DNA from: Erythrophleum ivorense | Lineage: Eukaryota; Streptophyta; Magnoliopsida; Fabales; Fabaceae | Reading direction: 5' to 3' | Length of the DNA stretch: 64,000 bases | Assembly (NCBI GenBank): GCA_026724425.1 | Contig: JAIUCV010000084.1 | Location: 620,001 to 684,000, forward strand | Position numbers and translations under genes: made by a program | Notes under the pieces: model-generated | The model's database searches: none | What the model was told of the DNA's origin: nothing | What the model saw: only the letters and a program-made list of their open reading frames with translations | Shown: positions 20,662-32,099 of the stretch, in pieces | Layout: every line of letters begins with the position of its first letter | Numbering within the stretch: position 1 is the first letter of the stretch

Positions 20662-22413
20662 TGTAACATCCGTCAACCTGAAGTGCTGTTTTGGAAGTGG
20701 TGTCGGACGACACCAAGTGATCGGGAGTAGTTACATATACTCTATATGGTGTGAATCTCGGGTTGACTATGCATGTTCTTGTTTGATTGTTGTGCAGTCG
20801 AGCTAAAGATTCAAGCATTGTGTAGAAAAATGTGTAAAACGACTTATGGTTAGTTGGTGTCGAGCGACACCAGGAGGGTGTCGATCGACACCGGTTTGGG
20901 AATCGATTTCCGGTTTAAATCGATTGTTGTTCGGTTTTGTTGGTTTGGTCGAGTAGTGTCGACCGACACAAGTGAAGGTGTCGCTGGACACCGGTTATTG
21001 TGAATCAAGTCGGTTCGATTTAAGTCGCTGCTTTTGGTCGGTTTAGGGAAGGAAACCCTATTTCTCGATTTAAAAGAGGTGCAGCCGCGAGTTGAGGCTC
21101 AATTTTTCGAGGTTGGAGTTTCCAGAGAGAAAAGAGGTGATTTTGGGAGAATTTCGGAAACACTGTTCATCGGGATTACAGTTCGTTGCGCACTGTTAAT
21201 CGGGATTACTGTTCATCGGGATTACTGTTCATCGCGTACTGTTCATCGGGATTACTGTTCATCGTTTTCTCTCTTTCCTCTTTGTTCAATCCGTTGTCGA
21301 GGTGAGTGCGTGACCGTAGGCTCGTGAATCACTAGAGATTCGTTGGTAGATGAGGTTTTTGTTGTGTTCTTGAGCTGTTCTTGAGTTATTTGTGTATTTG
21401 ATCGTATATGGGGGTTGAATCCCATTAGTTGTGTGTTTGCTGTGATTAATGGTTGAGTTTTGTGTGTTCTTCGTGATGTTTATGTGATGATTGATGAGTT
21501 TGATCTTGATTGATGTCGTGGATTGAGTATTTTGGTGTTTTTGTGTTGGAAAAATCGAGTTGGGCATCGATCGACACCAATCGACCAGGTGTCGGTCGAC
21601 ACCGACGGTCTGATCTCGGTTTGGTTTGGTTTAATCTGATTATTGGAATTAATTAATTTTAATCTGGTTTAAGTGGTTTTATTTGGTAATTAATTAATAA
21701 AATATGGAATTAATTAATTAAATTGTTCAAATAATTTATGGAAAATTATTTCAAGTGTAAAAATTTATTATTGTTAATGGTGGAAATTATTTAATAATTA
21801 TTTGGAGTATTTAATAATTATGGAAATGATTTTATGGGTTGAAAAATATTATTTAATTGTGGAAATTACTTAATATTGGAAGTAAAGTATTTTAATAATT
21901 GTGGTAATTATTAATAATGGTTAATTGGTTTCGAGGTTTCGGGGCTGTGTCGAGCGACACGGTGGGTGTCGAGCGACACGGTGGGTGTCGGTCGACACAA
22001 GTACTGTTCTGCGAGAATTGTTGGTATGTTTCGTATGTTGCTGGTTATTGTTGCTTTTGTTGTTGCTGTTGATTGTTGTATTGTCTAGTGGTTGGCGTAA
22101 TTGGCCTGTAGGCGGAGTGATCCACTCACTAAGTATTTATGATAATACTTACGCATCTCTTATAACCATGTGATGCAGGTAAAGGCTAAGTGTGACCTGC
22201 GGGATCGAGGCTGAAGAGGGGGATGTAGGAGTTGTTGTTTTATGATTACCGTCTTATGGAGCCTGATGTTAGGTTGTTAGATTATTTATGTTTCTGGTTT
22301 TGATTTATGTTGGTTATTGGATATTGTTGATTGGTTTATTTGGTTATTTATTTATTGGTTTGAGACTTCCGCTGAGTATTGTTTAATAATAAAAAAAAGG
22401 ACTGGTTGTTTCA
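20662..22413 (+). repeat. 3' LTR of Y (LTR B)
   Basis: It starts TGTAACATCCG and ends GGTTGTTTCA, then AGACTTGGGAGCC, the interrupted pol of X. It keeps the ~125-bp block lost from LTR A (about 21950-22090), with three palindromes in a row (GTGTCGAGCGACAC twice, GTGTCGGTCGACAC once). It holds the CTGTTCATCG repeats at about 21168-21266. Confidence 0.88.
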
Positions 22414-23019
22414 AGACTTGGGAGCCAGAGGCAAAGATGAAGCTGAAGTTCTGGAAGTGGTTCGACAAGTAGGTCGTGGAGTGAGCTTCTTTCATCTTTG
22501 TAGTCTCAGCTGTTTTGGTTTTGTTGTTGTTGTTTTGGATGATGTATTTTCGTTTTCGTTGTATATCTATGAGATGGAGTTTGCCTCATATTTTACTATG
22601 CGTTTTGGATGTTACAAGTGTGTTGACCAGTTTGGGTCGTGAGACATTTCTAGTCATATGTGTTATAGACATTTCAGATTATTACTCTGTACAGTTCTAG
22701 AGACGGGTGGATCTATAGAGGAGATGGGTGGATCTCCAGCAGACTTGTATGTGAGGGTCGCTACCTCAATATAAGTGGCTAGTGTTGTTACCAATTGTGA
22801 CGGGTGGATCACAATATGGGTATCGAGAGACAGGTGGGTCTCAAGAGTAAAGGAGTAATAATGTCTGGAAACGTGCATATAACCTAGGACTAAATGTGAG
22901 TCTCGAGAGGTCAAGTGAGGGCCTCTAGTAACCTTGGCCGGGTGGGGTCGGGTTTTTGTGATCTTTAGTAGACTTGTTTGTTGGGATTTGAGGACGAATC
23001 CAGTTTAGTGGGGGACAGT
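22414..23019 (+). pseudogene. pol C-terminal end and 3' region of X, with hairpin array
   Basis: The first ~75 bp encode the end of pol (LGARGKDEAEVLEVVRQVG, against W WEPEAKMKLKFGKWLDK, decayed). The spacer to LTR C holds the hairpins: GGAGAT/ATCTCC around GGGTGG (22720-22737, six perfect pairs), TGAGG/CCTCA around GTCGCTA (22752-22768), ATTGTGA/TCACAAT (about 22794-22815) and GAGAC/GTCTC around AGGTGG (22827-22842). The purine tract GTGGGGGACAGT precedes the LTR. Confidence 0.8.
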
Positions 23020-24266
23020 TGTAACATCCGTAAATCGAAAAGTGCTGTTTTTGGAGTGGTGTCGGACGACACCAAGTAATCAGGTGTTGCTTGCGTATGT
23101 GATGCAAGGTATTGATTTCTAGTTGACTGTGCATGTTCTTGTTTGATTGTTGTGCGGTCGGTCTAGAGGTCGAGTCATCCTTGTGTTAACATTCATAAAA
23201 CGGCTTATGATTAGTTGGTGTCGAGCGACACAAGGAGGGTGTCGATCGACACTGGTTTGTGAAATCAATTGCGGTTTAAATTGATTTTTATGCGGTTCTG
23301 GCGGTTCGACAAGTGGTGTCGAGCGACACCAATGAGTGGTGTCGGTCGACACCAATGAGTGGTGTCGGTCGACACCGGTTATTGAGAAATCAGTCGGTTC
23401 GATTTGAGTTGTTCCGGTTTGGGCTGGTTTTGGGCAGAGAAGCCCTATGTCTCGAGTTTTAAGCGAAAGGAGCCACTTTTTGGCACAGTTTTCAAGACAT
23501 AAAGAGGCAGAGGAGAAAGGAGGCGATTTTGAGAGAGGAGATCCGATTTCTGGAGTTTGGGAGCGATTTGTGGCTGTTCTTCGCTGCTTCCATCTTTCTC
23601 TCTTTGTTTCTAATCCGTTCTAAGGTGAGTGCATGACCGTAGGTCCGTAAATCACTAGAGGTTGTTTGTTATTGAGTTTATTGATGTGTTCTTGAGCTCT
23701 TCTTGAGTTATTATCGTGTTTGATTGTTTATGGGGGTTGAATCCCATAGATTCTGTGTTTATTGCGTTGTTTCGTCGCTATGAGTTTATGGGTTTCGGGC
23801 GAGTGTCGAGCGACACCTTTTGGTGTCGGTCGACACCGAAGTTCTAGTGTCGAGCGACACCATGGGGTGTCAGTCGACACGAGTACTGTTCTGCGAGTGT
23901 TTACTGCTGTTGTCTTGTACTTTGCGTTATTGGCCTGTAGGCGGGGTGATCGTTTCACTGAGTATATTTTAAATACTCATGCATCTCTATTCCAATGTGA
24001 TGCAGGTAACAGGAATGTTCGACCGCGGAATGAGGCCGAGGGATGAAGAAGATGATATGATGTTGGTGTTGTATAATCTTATGTGGCTAGCAAACCGTTT
24101 CTAGGTTGTTAGATTATTTATGTTTCTGGATTTTGTTATTGGTGTTTGAATTGATTCAGGTTTTTATCCGGTTATTTATTTATTGATTTATTGGATTAAG
24201 TCTTCCGCATTGCTGAGTTTGAGAACTGTCATTTATTATTATAAAAAAAAAAGTTTGGTTGTTTCA
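23020..24266 (+). repeat. 3' LTR of X (LTR C)
   Basis: It runs TGTAACATCCG to GGTTGTTTCA, 1247 bp, and is more diverged than LTRs A and B. It is dense in palindromes: about 23058, 23217, 23239, 23314, 23338, 23362, 23805, 23823, 23849 and 23868. Three of the central group are spaced 24 bp apart. It lacks the CTGTTCATCG cluster. Confidence 0.85.
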
Positions 24267-25231
24267 TATTTGTATATTCTACGATAGTACATGAATTTTG
24301 CTATTAAAGTTATTCTGAACAATTTGGTTTTTAATTTTAGATTTTAAATTCTTAATTTTGGGTTTTAATTTTTGAAATTTGAATTCCGAAAGATCCAATT
24401 TTAATTTACAAAAACAAAAACAATTATTATATAATAACAATTATATTTTACAAAGACATGTTTTGTCATGCTAAATACACTAAATTATATCTCGTATCAT
24501 GAACTAATACTAATTCAACTAGAGTAATAAATTTTTAAACTGATACCCCCAAAAAAATACTTCTAATCCTTGTGTATCAATGCCGCCAAGCCCATAAAGT
24601 CTTCGAGTAAGTGAGCTTTTCATTGTAGCAGGAACTTCAACACCTAAATCCTTGCACAAGATTATTGCAAATTCCTCATGAGTACACTCAATATTGTTAA
24701 GGTCCTGCAAATGGCCAAGTCAAGCAACATGTAAGTATACACAAATCGTGGTTGAAACTGTTTACGTTAACAGAAAGTAACATTAAAGGACATATAAAGA
24801 ACCAAATTGATATATGGTGAATTGAAAAAAAGCATAAGAACCAAATTTAGTCTAACTGAAAAAACAATTTGTAATAATGTTTTTGAAGGCTTAAGAACTT
24901 CATGTATGGAAAATCCTGCAATATTTATAACTTATTCAACCACAAAAGTAATACGAATATTCGTTTATGATTTTGAACATCTGCTTTACTTCGGAGAAAC
25001 CAATTCCATAAGATATGAAAAGAAAAGAAGAAACGAAGGAAGTCGATCTAACCTGGAGGAATCTAATGGGAAGCTCTTTGCTAGAACGTCTTTGAAGTGT
25101 TAATTCACCGATTTTCTGAGTCGTACTCTCTGATCTTCTTCATATCCATTGTTCAAAATGAAAATGGAAAAAAAAAAACAACACGATGAACGAAATCGAT
25201 TCAAACCCAGATACATAAATCTCATCACTAA
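24267..25231. other. Older host DNA left of the CACTA insertion
   Basis: AT-rich sequence between LTR C and the CACTA element. Apart from the BSH-like exon at 24519-24708 and a possible leader on minus (near 25060-25120, with GGTTAGATCGAC as a donor-like site) I see no gene. The last three bases, TAA, are the left target duplication of the CACTA element. Confidence 0.5.
24519..24708 (-). pseudogene. BSH/SNF5-like gene fragment (one exon)
   Basis: On minus, an acceptor CATTTGCAG precedes an exon encoding DLNNIECTHEEFAIILCKDL then GVEVPA. This resembles the second SNF5 repeat of plant BSH, a SWI/SNF chromatin-remodelling subunit, where DLNN, EEFA and LCKDLGVE.P are conserved. After that the similarity fades (MKSSLTRRLYGLGG). 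Upstream minus-strand pieces with leader- and intron-like features are separated by the CACTA element and element W, so the gene is fragmented and surely inactive. The match is from memory of the family. Confidence 0.5.
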
Positions 25232-25430
25232 CACTACAAGAAAATTGAGTAAAGATAGCATAAGAAGATAGCGTTTTATATGTGAATGCTATCATTGACA
25301 CAACCCATAGTTTTAGATAGCGTTTCCGTATCGCTTATGCTATGTTTGTTTTTACGTTTCGAAAAGGCGTATATTTTAATAGCATTGTTAAAGCGAAACG
25401 CTATCTTTAGTGGTAGCGGCAAAAAATATT
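25232..25430. repeat. Left terminal and subterminal repeats of the CACTA element
   Basis: TIR CACTACAAGAAAAT, then AGATAGCATAAG, AGATAGCGTTTTA, AATGCTATCATT, AGATAGCGTTTCC, TATGCTATG and AAACGCTATCTTT. These are direct and inverted versions of one ~12-bp word, the pattern bound by TNPA-type proteins. The right end (about 32280-32553) has the same words, e.g. AAAAACGCTATC and GTGATAGCGTTTTT. Confidence 0.8.
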
Positions 25431-26193
25431 TCAATTTCCCGGCTAACACTTAGGCGAAAAAAAGGAAAAATTTTAAATCTTCCTCTCAAATCATCGTCTT
25501 TCTCTCTCGCTGCTTTCCCTCTCACAGCCACACTCATACTCTCTAATCTCAGATGAGCGAGTAATCTCCTAAGCTAACAGCCTTTGTCCTTTGTTTCTCC
25601 GGGATCTATTTCTCGAATCAACTGAGTTTTGGGGTCCGTTATCGTCTGCGTGAAATTCGATTGAAGGTTAGATTTTCATGGGTAATCGAAACTCATATCG
25701 ATTTAGGGTTTCAAGATGATTAATTCTGATTTCTTTCGACAAATTTGGGTTTTCTTACAGGGAATTTATCGGTAGCTCAAGATCGAATTCGTAAGCTAAG
25801 GTATGTGAAATTTTAGGGTTTTTTTTAACATAAAGGGGTTTCGATGTTTCTATTCACTAATTATGTCTTCCAGACAGGTTTCACAGTCAGTTTGGGTGTT
25901 GGATTCAAGCTAAGGCTAAGGTATCTGTAATTTGTAGGGTTTTTTGTTTAGGTTTGGGGTTTCGAAGTAGTAATATTTGGGGATTTCGTTTTGTGTGTCT
26001 TTAATCGATTTTGCTTTGTTTTGCAGATTATCATTTACAAGATCTTTGTTATCTTGAGGTACTTTACTCCCTCATTCATATTCTCTTGTATGTGTCTTTG
26101 ATGTTCTAGTGTATTTGAAACTGTCTGATGTAAGAAAAATTTATCACAAATGTATGTATTCCTTTGACCGTGGAGCTGTGGTGGTGGTGTGAC

Positions 26194-29100
26194 ATGGATA
26201 AGTCTTGGGTTTGGCTTCCAAGGTATAGTTTTATTTGTTATTATTGTTAATTCCTTTACTTACAACTAAGTTTCTTATGAGTGTTGATTGAATTTTCAAT
26301 TGTATGCTACTGTATAGGACTAGCCTTGAATATGAACAAGGAGCAACAGATTTTGTTTATGGGTCAGCTAAGAGGTTAGGTGATCCTCCAAACATGTTTT
26401 GTCCATGTCTTGATTGCCGAAATCTGTGCCACCAACCAATAGCCACAATACTGGATCATCTGGTTATTAGAGGTATGGATCAGAAGTACAAGAGGAATAG
26501 ATGTTGGAGTAAACATGGGGAGATAAGGGATTTGAAGATAGGTGATGAACTGAATTCTGAATTTGAAGCTTACGAGTTGTTTAGAGCTGCTTTCTTCAAT
26601 GGTGATGACAATTCACCGCCCCGGAGTGACAGAGCAGATCAGCGTGGTGGTATTGAGAATGAAGAGGACTCAGTGTTTATGAAAAAAATGGAAGACGCTG
26701 AAACCCCTCTCTACAACACCTGTGCTAACCACACCAAAATGTCTGCTATCATGGGGCTTTATAGAATAAAAGTGAAGAGCGGAATGTCAGAGAACTATTT
26801 TGATCAGCTCCTGAAGACAGTTCATGACATGCTGCCTGAAGATAACGTGCTTCTAACATCGACATATGCGATGAAGAACTTCTTGAAGATATTTGGTTTT
26901 GGCTATGAGAACATTCACGCATGCAAGAATGACTGCATACTATATCGGAAGCAGTATTAGGATTTAACAAGCTGCCCTAGATGTAATGCTTCTAGGTGGG
27001 AAGTGGATAAGCACACAAGAGAGGAAAAGAATGGGGTTCCTTCTAAGGTTCTTAGATATTTCCCGATAAAAGACAGATTCAGACGACTGTATAGATGAAG
27101 AAGGATGGCTGAGGATCTGCGTTGGCATTTCAGTAATGCTTCAGAAGATGGAACGATGCGGCACCCAGTTGACTCAATCACTTGGGCTCAGGTAAATGAG
27201 AAATGGCCACAGTTTGCGTCTAAACAGAGAAATCTGCGACTTGGTCTGTCTACAGATGGGATGAACCCTTTTTCTATCCAGAACACCAAGTATAGTACAT
27301 GGCCAGTGTTACTAGTGAACTACAACATGCCGCCTACATTGTGTATGAAGGCAGAGAATGTAATGCTCACTATGTTGATCCCTGGACCAACTGCACCGAG
27401 GAACAACATCGACGTGTATCTTCAACCTTTGATAGAAGACCTACAGGATTTATGGAGTGAATGTATCGAGGTTTATGACTCATTCTCAAAGGAAACTTTC
27501 AATCTCAGAGCTATTTTGATGTGGACAATCAGTGATTATCCTGGTTTGGGGACATTGGCAGGTTGTAAAGTGAAAGGTAAACAAGCATGTAACGTTTGTG
27601 GCAAGGATACACCTTTTAGGTGGCTGAAGTTTAGTAGAAAACACGTCTACTTATGCAATAGGAGAAGACTCAGACCTGGGCATCCTTATCGACGCAAACA
27701 TAGATGGTTTGATAACACGGTAGAAGAAGGGACTGTACCTAGAATTCAAACAGGGGGTGAGATATTTGAGCAGTTGAAAGACCTTAGGAATGATTTTGGT
27801 AGACCTTTAGATAAGAAAGGAAAACGAAAAAGATCTGGTTTGTGCGTGGATGATGAGCTTTCTGAAGAGGAACATGATGAAGAGAGTGATAGATGGAGGT
27901 GAAAGAAGCGGTCTATTTTTTTTTATCTACCTTACTGGAAGGTTAGAATATTCTCTAACACTCTAAATATTTTGAATTCTTCATCATTGTCTAACTGAGT
28001 TCTTTGTATATGTGTCTTAGGACATGCATGTACGACACAATATCGACGTAATGCACGTAGAGAAGAACGTGTCTGATGTCATATTGTCCCTCCTCATGCA
28101 AAGTGCTAAATGAAAAGATGGCTTGAAGGCACGACGTGATTTGGAGGATATGGGGATTCGGAAAAACTTACATGCACAAGTACGTGGGAAGAGAAACTAC
28201 TTACCACCTGCTGCTTACTGGCTGTCCAAGACCGAGAAGAAGAAGTTCTGCAAGAGATTGTCTGAGTTTAGAGGACCGGATGGCTACTGTGCGAATATCG
28301 CCAATTGTGTTTCAACATATCCTCCTACAGTTGGTGGGTTGAAGTCGCATGATCACCATGTGTTGCTACAAAACCTGTTACCTGCGGCGTTGAGAGGAAT
28401 GCTGCCAAACGGGCCTAGGATTGCAGTTAATAGAATATGCAACTTCTTCAGTCAATTATGTCAGCATGTCATTGACCCAGAGAAGCTTGTAGCATTGGAG
28501 ACTGATGTTATCGAGACATTGTGCCAATTGGAGAGGTTCTTTCCTCCTTCAATGTTTGATATAATGTTCCACCTGCCTGTCCATCTAACAAGGGAGACAC
28601 GTTTGGGTGGGCCAGTCCACTTTAGGTGGATGTATCCATTCGAGAGGTACTGCTTAGTGTTTCATTAAGTACATTTTTTCTTACTTGTTGTATTTGTTTG
28701 AGATGTAGGTACATGAAGACACTCAAGTCATATGTTAAAAACTACGCTAGGCCAGAAGCTTGTATGGCGGAGGGATACATGGAAGGCGAATGCATAGCCT
28801 TCTGTTTGGAGTTTCTAAAGACATCTGTTCCTGCCTGGGAAAATGCAAACCGTAATGAAGATCTTGACCCAGATGACCTAGAAGGTTGTCCAATTCACAA
28901 GGCTAAAGCAGGTATACTTACTGAGAAAGAGCGGGAGATAGCGCATCGAGATGTTCTGATGAACACAACAATGTTGACTCCATATGTTGAGTAAGTATTG
29001 ACTTCCATACTTTGGAAACTAAATTTTTGGACATTAAATACAGGATGAACTTGGAGGAATTACAAGCTACAGATGTGTGGTGCAATAGAAATGAAACTCT

Positions 29101-29856
29101 TTTGTGGAAATTTCATGGGGAAAGGTTTACTGATTGGGTTAAACAAAAGGTAATATGATCAGTTACCGATACATTTTATTACTGATTTACAATATATAAT
29201 ACTTTAACATAGTTTTGTATTTGTCTCTTTCTTACACACTAGATCCCAAGTAACTCAAAGGATCATTGTAAGAAGCTATGGTGGTTAGCTTTTGGACCAA
29301 GAGATGAAGCTCAAACCTGCAAGGGATATATAGTTAATGGACATCGATTTCACCTGATGATGTAAAGAGGAAGAGTCAGAACAGTGGAGTATCTTATGAA
29401 GCTTTCACCATGTGTCGTTCAAGTGCTCGAGATAATAAGCAAAAGGCAGACATTGTTGCGTACTATGGAGTCATACAAGAAATAATTTTGCTGGATTATC
29501 ACATGTTCCAGGTTCCACTCTTCAAGTGTAAATGGGCCAACAAAGGGTATGGTGTGAAAGAAGAGGGTGGCTTTACGCTTGTGAACCTACATATCAACCA
29601 GTCTGCCTTTCGACAAGATCCATATATTATGCCGTCTCAGGCAAAACAAGTATTTTATTCCAGAGAAGATGACTCATCACCTTGGTATGTGGTTATGAAG
29701 GCGCCACCAAGGGGCTATCATGAGTTGGAGACAGAAGGAGAGTTTGTTGCACCACCATCATCCATTCAGCAATCTGAAGATTTAGAGAATAAGGTTTCTG
29801 ATGATGAGAGTTTCTGTGTTAGGGATGATTGCGAAGGGATCTACGTAATGGATTAG
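26194..29856 (+). pseudogene. TNP2-type CACTA transposase, inactivated
   Basis: Exons read 26194-26222, 26318-27941, 28021-28646, 28709-28990, 29044-29149 and 29243-29856. Order: transposase-associated N-terminus (MDKSWVWLPRTS, CPCLDCRN), catalytic region (LSTDGMNPFS; WTISDYPGLGTLAG; CNVCGKDTP), DUF4218 (CQLERFFPPSMFDIMFHLPV), DUF4216 (YYGVIQEIILLDY). Breaks: TAG 26958-26960, TGA 27096-27098, TGA 27900-27902 (a Trp codon before KKRSIFFYLPYW), TGA 28111-28113, and a frameshift near 29347-29365. Such enzymes cut at the TIRs. This copy cannot make a full product. Splice sites are otherwise conserved, so decay is by point mutation. Confidence 0.85.
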
Positions 29857-29994
29857 TAGTAGGCAGAATAAGTAGAGTTAGGATTACTAGAAGGAAGATT
29901 AGTATAATTAGGATTTATGGTTAGCATATAAGTGGAGGTATGATTTTGGTTTAGCAGATTATAATAAGTCCCTCTTTTGTTTATTTACAGAGTC

Positions 29995-32099
29995 ATGACT
30001 GACAATGCCAATCCCCCAAATCCAAGACGCAGCAGGCGTCAGCAAGGCATCGACGTAACTCCTAATGAGGTGAAAACAACGAAGAGAGGAAATAAGAAAG
30101 GTTTTTATATTGTTGCTCAAGGAAGCTTGCGCCAGTTGGTTAATGAAAAAGCGAGCCGCAAAAGGTCCCTTGCGTTATCTGGTCAAGCAAGATTAACTGA
30201 GGAAATTCATGAGAAAGAGCCTGAGGATGTGAATGAGGAAGAGCCTGAGGATGTGAATGATGACGAGTCTGAGGATATGCATTATGAAGAACCTGATCAG
30301 GATGTGCTTGAGAAAGAAGCTGATGAACATTTTGAAGAAGAATCTGAAAAAGAAGACGACGAAAACGACAATCAGGAAGTAGCAGATGAGGAAGGGGAAG
30401 AAGAAGGATCTGAACAACAAATTCAAAAAGAACCAGAAGTTAGAAATGAACCAGAATCTCAGAAACATTTTGGACAAGATGAACACGTGCGTAATTCAGC
30501 TGAGGAATGTTTAACAGAACAGTCAACGAACAAGAAGAGGAGAACTAGAGGACCAACCAGGATGAATAAAGTGGCTAAAAGCCATGAGGAGAAGGTGGAA
30601 GTTGAATTTAATAGCTTAGGTGAACGTGTTGGTAAAGGGTCAGTTACACTTTCTTCTTTCCTTGGACCTCTTGTGAGAGAGTACGTACCCGTACTTCTAG
30701 ACGACTGGAGGCACGTTGATGAGCAGACAAAAGAGACAATGTGGGAGGAGGTTCAGGTACAAATGGTGTTGCTATGTATTGTAGTTAATGCTTTGTTTTA
30801 CGTTTTATATGGTAACAGGTTAAATGTTTTGTAGGCGAGGTTCAATTTTACTGAAGGTTGGCAAAAGACGTCTGTCTTCCAGCAAATGGGTTGCGTTTTT
30901 AGAGATTCTAAGTCTAGGCTAGTGAAGAAACTGCGTTCTGCAAGGAGTAAGGAGACGATACGAAGTTTAAAACCAAGCAACATTCACAGTGCCTCGGCTT
31001 GGGTACAGTGGGTCAATAGTAGGACTGGTCAAACTTTCAAGGTGGGGTTTATGTTTATATCTTCACATTGAAATACAGATATGTATTATAGAAATTTGAC
31101 ATATTAATTCTTGAAATGTGATTGTAGGAACGAAGTGACAAGTTCAGTGCTTTGAGGAAGCGTCAGATTCCACACACCACCAGTCGCAAAGGAATGGTTC
31201 GCCTTGCTGATGAAATGGTATGCCTCTGTGATGTATGTTTACTAAACAATTTATATCAATAGATAACCTTAACAGTCGGGTCACCCATCTATTATATTGT
31301 TGCATGACTCCTTAGGCTACATATGCATTGGAAGACAGAGTCCAGATTATTGCTTGGAATAATGACGCTGAAGTAATTGCCGAGGGATATTTGATTTCTG
31401 CGGACCCAAAAGAGATGGTCAATAATATTACTTTGGGTCCGAATGCAGCAATAGTGAATATTGACAATGTGATTAACAAAGAGGCTTACCTGTGGAGACC
31501 AAGTGAAGATATGAATGTGATGGGTGATGCACTTTTTGCGAACATAGCATGGCCAATATCTAAGGTTCGACGGTGTAATGCACAGCTAATGGAGGAAGAA
31601 GTTTATAGAACAGCAGCAAGCGCTAAAGAAGAATCGCTTTCTAAAGGAGCAGGACCATCGGTTAATAAAGGAGCAGTACCAACGGTTGCTAAAGAAGCAG
31701 TAGCATCTAAAGATTCATCATCTAAGGTAAAAAACTACACTTAATTATATGGTCTTCGACATTGACGTAATGGTTTTTGATAGTGATGATCTGTCTGGAT
31801 TTTTCATTTTGTAGAGTGTAACTAACAGCTCAAACACTAGCGGCTCTTCTAAGAATAAATGCTTCCTCTTAGACTGCTTTGGATCCGGAAAAAAGGTTGC
31901 AGAAGGCAAAGTTTTATCAAACAATCCAAAAGACAAAGTCCATTTTGTTCCATTGGGTCCAAACGCCAGCAAGGTATGGGTCGAGGTATGTAAGATTGAT
32001 GATGCACGCGTATGGAGACCATCCTCAGAATTCCAGATTGTTGCTGATGCATTGGGTTATACAGTCGCTTGGCCTAATGACAAAATTGTTTTTATGTGA
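29995..32099 (+). CDS. TNPA/TNP1-like CACTA regulatory protein, five coding exons, apparently intact
   Basis: Exons 29995-30756, 30835-31041, 31128-31217, 31316-31726 and 31815-32099 join with GT-AG introns and correct phases into 584 codons with no internal stop. The ATG lies four bases after an acceptor (TTATTTACAG), implying a 5' leader intron. The N-terminus is basic (RRSRRQQG), then very acidic (repeated EEPEDVN). A DNA-binding-like region (KSRLVKKLRS, WVQWVNSRTG) follows. Two copies of the TNP1-type domain end the protein: VIAEGYLISADP...LWRPSEDMN, then VAEGKVLSNNP...VWRPSSEFQ...VAWPNDKI. TNPA-type proteins bind subterminal repeats and assist excision. The gene lies downstream of TNP2, same strand. 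Confidence 0.8.

Larger units (their letters stand above)
9876..22413 (+). mobile_element. Tekay-type retrotransposon Y nested in X, internally deleted, itself split by Z
   Basis: Y runs from LTR A (TGTAACATCC...) to LTR B (...TTGTTTCA). The primer site TGGTATCAGAAC follows LTR A directly, and a purine tract (GTGGGGGAGAAT) precedes LTR B. The host site is the pol gene of X, with an AGAAT/AGACT duplication. Inside, only gag 5', a piece of intron and protease, an integrase fragment and the 3' hairpin region remain. RT, RNase H and most of integrase are deleted around the insertion of Z. It is dead and could move only if helped. Confidence 0.82.
4429..24266 (+). mobile_element. Tekay-type Ty3/gypsy retrotransposon X, 5'-truncated, split by element Y
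   Basis: X is present as 4429-9875 and 22414-24266. It contains the end of gag, a gag-protease intron, protease, a tandemly duplicated RT-RNase H block, integrase, a chromodomain-like C-terminus, a 3' hairpin region and its 3' LTR. Its pol is cut after the codons CSGTEEQ by element Y; the rest of pol resumes at 22414 with ACTTGGGAGCCAGAGGC. The flanks of Y, AGAAT (9871-9875) and AGACT (22414-22418), are an approximate 5-bp target duplication. RT and chromodomain motifs (FIDD; VRILER..VLRNKRVPLLRVLW) place the family near the Tekay/Del chromoviruses. No 5' LTR of X is in the window. Confidence 0.8.

Noticed and set aside
23314..23380. Regularly spaced palindromes that look like a CRISPR array
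   Set aside because: The host is a plant, spacers are not unique, and the dyads are scattered through LTRs in related copies. They are LTR motifs, not CRISPR.
30193..30486. Phe-rich minus-strand frame
   Set aside because: It is the shadow of the acidic, GAA/GAG-rich exon of the TNPA-like gene on plus.
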